From Ruminococcus sp. (GTDB taxonomy: Bacteria > Bacillota > Clostridia > Oscillospirales > Ruminococcaceae), in NCBI GenBank assembly GCA_021201755.1, contig JAJQEI010000047.1:1-54573 (forward strand): a stretch of DNA of 54,573 nt, given 5' to 3'. Below are positions 28,579 through 34,754 of this stretch, one piece after another. A program made the position numbers and the translations under genes. Positions within the stretch are counted from its first letter, which is position 1; the number at the start of each line of letters is the position of its first letter. The notes below the pieces were generated by a model. That model saw only the letters and a list, made by a program, of their open reading frames with translations, did no database searches and was not told the origin of the DNA.

Positions 28579-28628
28579 GGTTTTTGTGTGCTTTTTTGGA
28601 ATTCGACTGGAACAGGCGGTGATTTTTC

Positions 28629-29093
28629 GTGCAGACGATACAGATTCTGGCACTGGGAAAGTGCAAGGAGGATTATCTCCGCAAGTGGTGCGCAGAGTAT
28701 GAAAAGCGTCTTTCTCGGTTTTGTAAACTGGAGCCGGTGTCGCTGCCGCAAAATCCAGGGGAACGGGAAATTTCTCAGGCTTTAGAAAAAGAAGGGGAAA
28801 TGCTGCGTAAACGAATGCGTGGATACTATGTGGCAATGTGTATTGAGGGGAAACAGCTGGATAGTTACAAGTTTGCACAAACGCTGGAACACGCAGCAGT
28901 GGAATATGACGGCGGCAATGTGACGTTTTGTATCGGCAGTTCTTATGGCTTGGCAAACAGTGTGAAACACCGTGCGAATTTACGGCTGTCTATGTCCGCA
29001 ATGATGTTTCCCCATCAGCTAGCACGACTCATGTTGCTCGAACAAATTTATCGTGGCTATCAGATCTTAGCCGGAGCGAAGTATCATAAATAA
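28629..29093 (+). CDS. rlmH: 23S rRNA (pseudouridine1915-N3)-methyltransferase
   Basis: A 154-residue SPOUT-fold methyltransferase acting on helix 69 of 23S rRNA. The N-terminus (I-Q-I-L-A-L-G-K-C-K-E-D-Y-L) and C-terminal knot (F-C-I-G-S-S-Y-G-L; L-S-M-S-A-M-M-F-P-H-Q-L-A-R-L-M-L-L-E-Q-I-Y-R-G) ending in Y-H-K are diagnostic. The start is GTG at 28629 after AGGCGGTGA. The usual G-G in the cofactor loop reads G-S-S here, a mild deviation. It is followed after 14 bases by the radical SAM gene. Confidence 0.92.
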   Translation: MQTIQILALGKCKEDYLRKWCAEYEKRLSRFCKLEPVSLPQNPGEREISQALEKEGEMLRKRMRGYYVAMCIEGKQLDSYKFAQTLEHAAVEYDGGNVTFCIGSSYGLANSVKHRANLRLSMSAMMFPHQLARLMLLEQIYRGYQILAGAKYHK

Positions 29094-29107
29094 AAGGGGG
29101 GCATTTC

Positions 29108-29749
29108 ATGGAAAGAGAAAAGGCAATGACGATTTTCTACGAAGTGGGGAATAATCTATATTTGAATCTGACCAATCGTTGTTCTTGCGCTTGTACTTTT
29201 TGTATTCGCACGATGGGCAACGGCGTATATGGTTCCGATCCACTGTGGCTGGAACATGAGCCAACGCAGGCAGAGATTTTTGCAGCATTGGAACAGGTGG
29301 ATTTTACGCTATATAAAGAAGTGATGTTCTGTGGCTTCGGTGAGCCAACCGAGCGGCTTGAGGTCCTCAAAGAGACGGCACAGTGGTTGCGTCAGCATGG
29401 TGTAGGTTCGATTCGTCTGAATACCAACGGCTTGGTGGATTTGCATTATGGTCGCTCTACGGCGAGCGAATTGGAGGGTTTGGTGGATACGGTCTCTATT
29501 AGCTTAAACGCTGGGACGAAACAGGCGTATCTGGACGTGACAAGACCCAAATTCGGGGAAGTCGCTTTTGATGCGATGCAAAAGTATGCACTGGACTGTA
29601 AGGCGTATGTGCCACAGGTGATGTTGACGGTGGTGGATATTTTGCCGCCGGATGAGATGGCAGCGGCGAAACAACTGGCGCAGAGGCTGGGAATCACGCT
29701 GCGTGTACGGAAGTTCGATAACGCTGCGACAAGACGGGAAAAAGAATAA
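29108..29749 (+). CDS. Radical SAM protein, TatD-associated type
   Basis: A 213-residue radical SAM enzyme. The cluster motif is C-A-C-T-F-C in N-R-C-S-C-A-C-T-F-C-I-R, that is CxxxCxxC using C-S-C-A-C-T-F-C. The SAM-binding region V-M-F-C-G-F-G-E-P-T and N-T-N-G-L follow. It resembles the short radical SAM proteins often encoded next to or fused with TatD nucleases; no tatD is visible here. Reaction unknown. ATG at 29108 follows a run of G (AAAAGGGGGG). It is close behind rlmH and ends at a terminator. Confidence 0.8.
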   Translation: MEREKAMTIFYEVGNNLYLNLTNRCSCACTFCIRTMGNGVYGSDPLWLEHEPTQAEIFAALEQVDFTLYKEVMFCGFGEPTERLEVLKETAQWLRQHGVGSIRLNTNGLVDLHYGRSTASELEGLVDTVSISLNAGTKQAYLDVTRPKFGEVAFDAMQKYALDCKAYVPQVMLTVVDILPPDEMAAAKQLAQRLGITLRVRKFDNAATRREKE

Positions 29750-29763
29750 GGGACGGATAACAT

Positions 29764-29797
29764 AAAAACGCTCTGGTTGAAAACAGAGTGTTTTTTC
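29764..29797 (+). terminator. Terminator after radical SAM gene
   Basis: AAAAACGCTCTG pairs with CAGAGTGTTTTT (one G-U) around an 8-base loop with a T-run. Confidence 0.8.
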
Positions 29798-29843
29798 TTG
29801 ACAGCATCTGACAGAATATGCTACAAACAGAATATGCTATAAT
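29798..29843 (+). promoter_or_regulatory. Promoter region of toxin gene, locus 2, split by a tandem duplication
   Basis: TTGACA is at 29798-29803 and TATAAT at 29838-29843, 34 bases apart. Between them lies a 16-bp duplication. Removing one copy restores 18-base spacing. The first copy also offers TACAAA at 18 bases as a poor -10. Confidence 0.6.
29811..29842 (+). repeat. 16-bp tandem direct repeat inside a promoter
   Basis: ACAGAATATGCTACAA is followed directly by ACAGAATATGCTATAA (one difference). Confidence 0.9.
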
Positions 29844-29888
29844 AAGAAACGAAAGGCATAACGAGAAGCGAAAAAGCGGTCTAATCCA

Positions 29889-29904
29889 ACTCCTGGAAAG
29901 GAGT
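29889..29904 (+). promoter_or_regulatory. Hairpin covering the toxin 2 ribosome binding site
   Basis: ACTCC-TGGAAA-GGAGT places the GGAG of the ribosome binding site in a stem, a common way of holding back translation in type I toxin mRNAs. Confidence 0.55.
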
Positions 29905-29913
29905 GGTTTATGA

Positions 29914-30003
29914 ATGGGATATATAACAGTTGATCAAATTATCCAGATTGGATTATTTCTGGTTGGATACACATCACTTTTGTATGTTATTTTTCATAGA
30001 TAA
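29914..30003 (+). CDS. Candidate type I (holin-like) small hydrophobic toxin, 29 aa
   Basis: ATG at 29914 lies ten bases after AAAGGAG. The peptide starts M-G-Y-I-T-V-D-Q, has one membrane segment (I-I-Q-I-G-L-F-L-V-G-Y-T-S-L-L-Y-V-I) and ends F-H-R. It is too short for normal ORF calling. The locus has a consensus promoter on the opposite strand (30102-30130) giving an RNA that converges on its 3' end and shares the terminator 30007-30043. This is the same plan as locus 1 at 13939-14300. An overlapping ATG at 29910 gives only seven codons in another frame. Toxin function is inferred from size, topology and layout; no toxicity can be seen in sequence. Confidence 0.65.
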   Translation: MGYITVDQIIQIGLFLVGYTSLLYVIFHR

Positions 30004-30006
30004 CGG

Positions 30007-30043
30007 AATAGCCGCCTAGTCTTGCAAACCCTTGGCGGCTATT
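30007..30043. terminator. Shared bidirectional terminator, toxin-antitoxin locus 2
   Basis: AATAGCCGCC pairs perfectly with GGCGGCTATT around a 17-base loop, four bases after the toxin stop. Confidence 0.75.
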
Positions 30044-30095
30044 GATTTCGTCATTTACGGGAGCAAACCGTTCGTGGAACGGTGTGCCTTTTACC
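30007..30095 (-). ncRNA. Candidate type I antitoxin RNA (locus 2)
   Basis: The predicted RNA starts just after the TATGAT box of the minus-strand promoter and ends in the shared terminator, over the toxin 3' end. It contains a perfect hairpin CCGTTC-GTG-GAACGG (30068-30082 on the plus strand) that could be the recognition loop. No ORF with a ribosome binding site is present. Ends are predictions. Confidence 0.55.
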
Positions 30096-30101
30096 ATAAT
30101 T

Positions 30102-30130
30102 ATCATAGCATACTTTCGCCGGCTTGTCAA
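30102..30130 (-). promoter_or_regulatory. Promoter of antisense RNA, locus 2
   Basis: Minus strand TTGACA (30130-30125), 17 bases, TATGAT (30107-30102). Confidence 0.8.
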
Positions 30131-30148
30131 GGGGGTCTGCGAATTTTT

Positions 30149-30643
30149 TTACGCTTTCACTGCCTTTATAATTCGTTCTGCCACCTCAAGCGGAGAGCCG
30201 TCCGCAGACACGCTGAAAGAAGCGTTTGCACGATAAATCGTCGCACGCTCGTTGAAAATCGCTTCTAGCTGTTCTTTTGTGTTTTGCTGTACAATTGGTC
30301 GATTGGTGTCGTCTTGAATTCGTTCATAGCACACTTCAAAAGGGATGTCCAGCAGTACAACCTTTCCGGTTTCTTTCGCAGCCTCCGCACTGTCTTGTCG
30401 CAGCATTGCACCGCCGCCACAGGAAATGACTGCCGACTTTTTACGCAGTGTACGAATTGCTGCTGCTTCTTTTTCCCGAAAATAGGGTTCGCTATTCTCT
30501 GCGAAAATTTCCGGAATGCTTTTGCCCTCTTGTTCCACAAGGAAAGCGTCCGTATCAATCAGAGGCAGTCCTAGCTTTTTTGCAAGGAGTTTGCCTACAG
30601 TTGTTTTTCCGCAGCCCATAAAGCCGCATAAAAAAATAGTCAT
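30149..30643 (-). CDS. aroK: Shikimate kinase
   Basis: A 164-residue kinase that phosphorylates shikimate in chorismate synthesis. The P-loop is G-F-M-G-C-G-K-T-T-V-G, shikimate-binding residues lie in D-T-D-A-F and F-R-E-K-E, and S-C-G-G-G-A-M is the G-G-G motif; the lid R is in D-D-T-N-R-P. The ATG at 30643 is seven bases after AAAGGAG; the ATG at 30649 is too close to that site. It is two bases from the aroE stop and is the last gene of fabD-aroE-aroK. Confidence 0.94.
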   Translation of the reverse strand: MTIFLCGFMGCGKTTVGKLLAKKLGLPLIDTDAFLVEQEGKSIPEIFAENSEPYFREKEAAAIRTLRKKSAVISCGGGAMLRQDSAEAAKETGKVVLLDIPFEVCYERIQDDTNRPIVQQNTKEQLEAIFNERATIYRANASFSVSADGSPLEVAERIIKAVKA

Positions 30644-30645
30644 TT

Positions 30646-31494
30646 TCATGCTCCTTTTGCTTCTTTATTTTGCTTGTCGATTTCCACTTCCATATCCCGA
30701 ATAATCGAGTTGATTTGTGTCTGCGTAAAGCTGCCACCGTACCAGATTTCGTGGGCACGCACTGCCTGTAATACCAGCATTGCCGCACCGCCCTTTGCCA
30801 CTTTCCCGAGGGATTTCGCCTTTTGCAGCAGCAGTGTTTCCGTGGGATTGTAGACAACGTCAAAGAAATGTGAGGCTTTTTCAATCAGGATATCCGGTAC
30901 GGGACAAGCGTTTATCTTGGGGAACATACCCACTGGAGAAGCGTTTAGAATCACATCAAAGCTATCTTGGATTTCTGTGGTTAAGCGATACTGCACGTTC
31001 GCTTCCGGCATGGTTTCCCGCACCTCTGCGAGAAATTGCTTTACGAGCTGTTCGTCTTGTGGGATGATTCCGATGGTTAAGTCTGCACTACTGCGCAACG
31101 CTTCTGTTGCCATCATACGTCCGACACCGCCACAGCCGATGAGTAGAACTTTTCCATCCATGGGATAGTCCTTGACGGACATGGTAAAGCCGTCACAGTC
31201 TGTGTTATATCCCACAAGCTGACCATCTACATTGGCGACACAGTTAACGGAGTTGTAGCGTTTTGCACTATCGTCTAGTTTGTCTACTAAGGGAATGATC
31301 GCCATCTTGTGGGGGATTGTAATGTTGAATCCCTTCAAATCTCGTAAAAAAGCTTTTTTTTCGGTGAGATTTTCCGGTGCAATATTCGTCAGAGAATATT
31401 CCGCTTCTTTGCCAGACATGGCAAACAGCCGCTCATGAATAAAGGGGGACATAGAGTGTCCCAGTGGGTGTCCAATCAGTGTATATTTTTCCAT
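30646..31494 (-). CDS. aroE: Shikimate dehydrogenase
   Basis: A 282-residue NADPH-dependent enzyme reducing 3-dehydroshikimate. Shikimate-binding motifs are G-H-P-L-G-H-S-M-S-P, N-I-T-I-P-H-K (catalytic Lys) and N-T-D-C-D-G-F. The nucleotide fold has L-I-G-C-G-G-V-G-R-M, and the C-terminus has D-V-V-Y-N-P-T-E-T and G-G-A-A-M-L-V-L-Q-A. The start ATG overlaps the fabD stop (TAATG), with AAGGAG nine bases upstream. It is thus translationally coupled to fabD. Confidence 0.95.
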   Translation of the reverse strand: MEKYTLIGHPLGHSMSPFIHERLFAMSGKEAEYSLTNIAPENLTEKKAFLRDLKGFNITIPHKMAIIPLVDKLDDSAKRYNSVNCVANVDGQLVGYNTDCDGFTMSVKDYPMDGKVLLIGCGGVGRMMATEALRSSADLTIGIIPQDEQLVKQFLAEVRETMPEANVQYRLTTEIQDSFDVILNASPVGMFPKINACPVPDILIEKASHFFDVVYNPTETLLLQKAKSLGKVAKGGAAMLVLQAVRAHEIWYGGSFTQTQINSIIRDMEVEIDKQNKEAKGA

Positions 31495-32405
31495 TAAGCT
31501 AATACTCCTTCCAGCGTTTCTCGGTTTTCACAGTTTTTCGCTGTGACATCCTTCAACGTCTTTTTCACCAGTTTCGTCAGTACTTTGCCCGGACCGAATT
31601 CTACAAAAGTGTCGATGCCATTTTTCTGCATTGCTAGAAGCTCATCTGTAAAACGTACCGGCGAAACGATGTGCTTTGCAAGAGCAGTTGGCATATCCGA
31701 AAAGTCCGTGCGGACGTCGCCCAAAACATTCGAGTAGAACGCCACGTTTGGTGACTGGAAAGCAACATTCTGAATTTTTCCGTAGAAGGCGTCTGCCGCA
31801 GGCTGCATTAGTCTGGTGTGGAATGCGCTTGCTACAGCGAGCGGTACGGCACGGGCTTTTCTTGATTTGCAGGTTTCCGCCGCACGTTCGACAGCGTCCC
31901 GATCGCCTGCGATGACCGTCTGCACGCTGGAGTTGTAGTTTGCAGGAATGACATACCCTTCTGTCTCTTCGCAAATCTGTTCCACTTCCTTCGGCGTTAG
32001 TTTTAAGATGGCGTACATGGCACCATCTGCCGCACTTGCAGCCGCCTCCATCGCCTCCGCACGTGCCTGAATGACTTGAAATCCCGTTTCCATGGAGAGC
32101 ATACCCGATGCCACCAGAGCGGCATATTCACCCAGCGAGTGTCCTGCGACAGCGTCATAGGTGAAGCCACGCTTTTTCGCCGCTTCTAGGCACACGAGAG
32201 ATGTCGCCATAATTGCCGGCTGTGCATAAATAGTACGGCTGAGCGTCTTTGCATCTGCATTTGCGATAATGTCATATAAGTCAAATCCCAACGCCTCTTT
32301 GGCGGTATCATAAATCGATTTTAAGCTGTCGTCCTGTTCCAACAGCTCCAGTCCCATACGTTCGTATTGCGAACCCTGACCAGAAAAGAGTGCAATTGTA
32401 CCCAT
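31494..32405 (-). CDS. fabD: Malonyl-CoA:ACP transacylase
   Basis: A 303-residue enzyme that loads malonate onto ACP. It has L-F-S-G-Q-G-S-Q near the start, the catalytic Ser90 in A-G-H-S-L-G-E-Y, and the His in A-S-A-F-H-T-R-L-M. Start ATG at 32405 follows AAAGG; the longer frame upstream has no site and covers the divergent promoters. It lies opposite to the main FAS II operon and heads fabD-aroE-aroK. Its leader is about 245 bases and overlaps the fabH leader. Confidence 0.95.
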   Translation of the reverse strand: MGTIALFSGQGSQYERMGLELLEQDDSLKSIYDTAKEALGFDLYDIIANADAKTLSRTIYAQPAIMATSLVCLEAAKKRGFTYDAVAGHSLGEYAALVASGMLSMETGFQVIQARAEAMEAAASAADGAMYAILKLTPKEVEQICEETEGYVIPANYNSSVQTVIAGDRDAVERAAETCKSRKARAVPLAVASAFHTRLMQPAADAFYGKIQNVAFQSPNVAFYSNVLGDVRTDFSDMPTALAKHIVSPVRFTDELLAMQKNGIDTFVEFGPGKVLTKLVKKTLKDVTAKNCENRETLEGVLA

Positions 32406-32517
32406 ATTTATCCAACCTTTCTCGTGATATTGTACAACTTTACACAATACCACAAATAAAAATTTGTGCAAAAAATAGTATTTCGTCGGCACATCTGGGA
32501 AAAAATCGTGAGAATCA

Positions 32518-32546
32518 TTGCAAAATTTGAAAAAATATTTTATAAT
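32518..32546 (+). promoter_or_regulatory. Main FAS II operon promoter (fabH)
   Basis: TTGCAA, 17 bases, TATAAT, about 160 bases before fabH. Confidence 0.75.
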
Positions 32547-32614
32547 AAAAAGTGTATCCTGTGCAAGCGGGAATGTATTTTTTGCCGTGAATGATTTCAA
32601 CGGCGGCAGTACGT

Positions 32615-32633
32615 CCAAAACAGTAAGTTTTGG
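32615..32633. promoter_or_regulatory. Inverted repeat between divergent fab promoters
   Basis: CCAAAAC-AGTAA-GTTTTGG (7-5-7) lies in the stretch transcribed from both promoters. It does not match the FapR or FabT consensus that I know; a regulator is inferred only. Confidence 0.45.
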
Positions 32634-32658
32634 CAGTCTTTTCTGCACGCTTTCTATT

Positions 32659-32687
32659 ATTATAACACAAAACGGCGTTTTAGGCAA
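32659..32687 (-). promoter_or_regulatory. fabD-aroE-aroK promoter
   Basis: Minus strand TTGCCT (32687-32682), 17 bases, TATAAT (32664-32659). It fires toward the fabH promoter, so the two leaders overlap by about 100 bases. Confidence 0.7.
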
Positions 32688-32709
32688 GAGAAACGGAGGA
32701 ATTTTTTTC

Positions 32710-33717
32710 ATGGGTATTCATGTTTTGGGAACTGGCAGTTATACACCGGATTTTCAAGTGACCAATGATGATATGGCAAAAATCGTAGAAACGGACGACG
32801 AATGGATTCGCACCCGTACGGGGATCAGCACACGCCACATTTCGGACGGCGAGCCAACATGGTATATGGGCGCAAAGGCGGCAGAGCGTGCCATCGAAGC
32901 GGCTGGAATTGACCCGAAAGAAATCGGACTTTTGATTGATACCACCATTACACCGGAATATTGCACGCCATCGATGTCCTGTATTGTACAGCGTGAAGTG
33001 GGGACGGTGAACGCCGCTTGTTTCGACTTGAATGCCGCTTGTTCCGGTTTTGTCTATGCCATGGACACGGCACATCGATTTTTGCAGACGGACAGATCCA
33101 TGAAGTATGCCCTCATCGTGGCAAACGAAAGCTTGTCCAAAATCACCAACTACAGTGACCGTTCTTCTTGTATTTTATTTGGCGATGGTGCAGCGGCGGC
33201 TGTGATTTCTTATGCGGAAAACGCCCTGTACACCAGTTTCTTGGGTGCAAACGGTACGGGAGCAAAGTATTTCTATGCCCATAGCGCATTGCCAAAATCT
33301 CCTTTTGTCAAGCAGGAGCGACTGGCGGAATATGACGACGGCATTGGCGCAGGTCCGACGGATTGGGAACACACCATGCTGCAAGACGGCAGAGAGGTCT
33401 ATAAGTTCGCTACCCATGCTCTAGCGATTGCGGTGGAAAAGGCAGCGGAAAAAATCGGATTCGACTTAAACGATTTGAACAAGATCGTTCCCCATCAGGC
33501 AAATATGCGGATTATTGAAACGGCAATGAAGAATTTGAAACAGCCGATGGAAAAAGTTGTCACGAATATCGCCTATCACGGTAATACGTCTAGTGCGTCG
33601 ATTCCTATTGCGTTTGATGAAGCGATTCGAGAGGGGGAAATTCAGCGAGGCGAAAAGGTTTGTCTCGTAGGCTTTGGTGCTGGACTTACCTATGCGGCAC
33701 TGATTATGGAATATTGA
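32710..33717 (+). CDS. fabH: Beta-ketoacyl-ACP synthase III
   Basis: A 335-residue condensing enzyme that starts fatty-acid chains from acyl-CoA and malonyl-ACP. The catalytic Cys111 is in N-A-A-C-S-G-F-V-Y, His in V-P-H-Q-A-N-M-R-I, and Asn in Y-H-G-N-T-S-S-A-S. The N-terminus G-I-H-V-L-G-T-G-S-Y-T-P is normal. The ATG follows GGAGG; the frame upstream is leader. It is the first gene of the rightward FAS II operon. Confidence 0.96.
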   Translation: MGIHVLGTGSYTPDFQVTNDDMAKIVETDDEWIRTRTGISTRHISDGEPTWYMGAKAAERAIEAAGIDPKEIGLLIDTTITPEYCTPSMSCIVQREVGTVNAACFDLNAACSGFVYAMDTAHRFLQTDRSMKYALIVANESLSKITNYSDRSSCILFGDGAAAAVISYAENALYTSFLGANGTGAKYFYAHSALPKSPFVKQERLAEYDDGIGAGPTDWEHTMLQDGREVYKFATHALAIAVEKAAEKIGFDLNDLNKIVPHQANMRIIETAMKNLKQPMEKVVTNIAYHGNTSSASIPIAFDEAIREGEIQRGEKVCLVGFGAGLTYAALIMEY

Positions 33718-33781
33718 TTGAAAACTGGAATGAGAGAAAAAGCGGTCATTTCATTATCACGATTTATCAGGAGGATTATAT

Positions 33782-34708
33782 ATGATAGAAACAAGAATCA
33801 CAAAGTTGCTCGGCTGTAAATACCCCATGATACAAGGGGGTATGGCATGGGTTGCGGAAAGCACTCTTGCGGCAGCAGTTTCCAACGCAGGCGGTATGGG
33901 ACTGATTGCAGGCGGCAGCGCACCGATTGACTATTTGAGAGAACAAATTCGCATCTGTAAATCCAAAACAGATAAGCCTTTTGGCGTGAATATTATGCTG
34001 ATAAGTCCCAATGCCGACGATTTGGCACAGTTGGTCATTGATGAAGGCGTGCCGATTGTCACCACCGGCGCAGGCAACCCGGGAAAATATATGGACGCAT
34101 GGAAAGCCGCTGGAATAAAAGTGATTCCGGTGGTACCGTCTGTTGCGCTGGCAAAGCGCATGGAGCGTGCTGGTGCGGATGCGCTGGTGGCAGAGGGAAT
34201 GGAGTCCGGTGGTCACATTGGCATGAATACCACGATGTGTCTTGTGCCACAGGTGGTGGACGCTGTAGATATTCCGGTGATTGGCGCAGGCGGTATTGCG
34301 GATGGCAGAGGAATTGCCGCAGCGTTCATGTTGGGCGCAGAGGGCGTTCAGGTGGGAACACGGTTCTTAGCGACGGACGAGTGTCAGATTCATCCGAAAT
34401 ATAAGAAACTGGTTTTAAAGGCGAAAGATACTGACAATCAAATTACAGGCTTTTATTCGGGCAGTCCTTGTCGTGGTATTAAGACAAAATATACAAAGAA
34501 GCTGCAGACGATGGAAAAACAGGCCTGTCCGCCGGAAGACTTTGAAGCAATGACAGTGGGATCTCTGCGAAAGGCAGTGGTAGACGGAAACGTCGATGAG
34601 GGTTCGTTCCTGTGCGGACTGATTGCGGGCATGGTACACGAAGTGAAACCATGTAAAGATGTTATCGAAGAGATGTGGCAGCAGGCGGAGGTACTCTTGC
34701 AAAAATAA
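33782..34708 (+). CDS. fabK: Enoyl-ACP reductase II (FMN type)
   Basis: A 308-residue flavoprotein of the 2-nitropropane-dioxygenase-like fold. It carries out the last step of each elongation cycle in place of FabI, which makes the pathway triclosan-tolerant in other species. Motifs are Y-P-M-I-Q-G-G-M-A-W, A-V-S-N-A-G-G-M-G-L-I, E-G-M-E-S-G-G-H-I-G and P-V-I-G-A-G-G-I-A-D-G-R-G. Start follows AGGAGG. No fabI is in the window. Second gene of the FAS II operon. Confidence 0.94.
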   Translation: MIETRITKLLGCKYPMIQGGMAWVAESTLAAAVSNAGGMGLIAGGSAPIDYLREQIRICKSKTDKPFGVNIMLISPNADDLAQLVIDEGVPIVTTGAGNPGKYMDAWKAAGIKVIPVVPSVALAKRMERAGADALVAEGMESGGHIGMNTTMCLVPQVVDAVDIPVIGAGGIADGRGIAAAFMLGAEGVQVGTRFLATDECQIHPKYKKLVLKAKDTDNQITGFYSGSPCRGIKTKYTKKLQTMEKQACPPEDFEAMTVGSLRKAVVDGNVDEGSFLCGLIAGMVHEVKPCKDVIEEMWQQAEVLLQK

Positions 34709-34754
34709 TCCACAGCGAAAAACAGTGCCATATGACAGAAATGGAGAAAATCTA

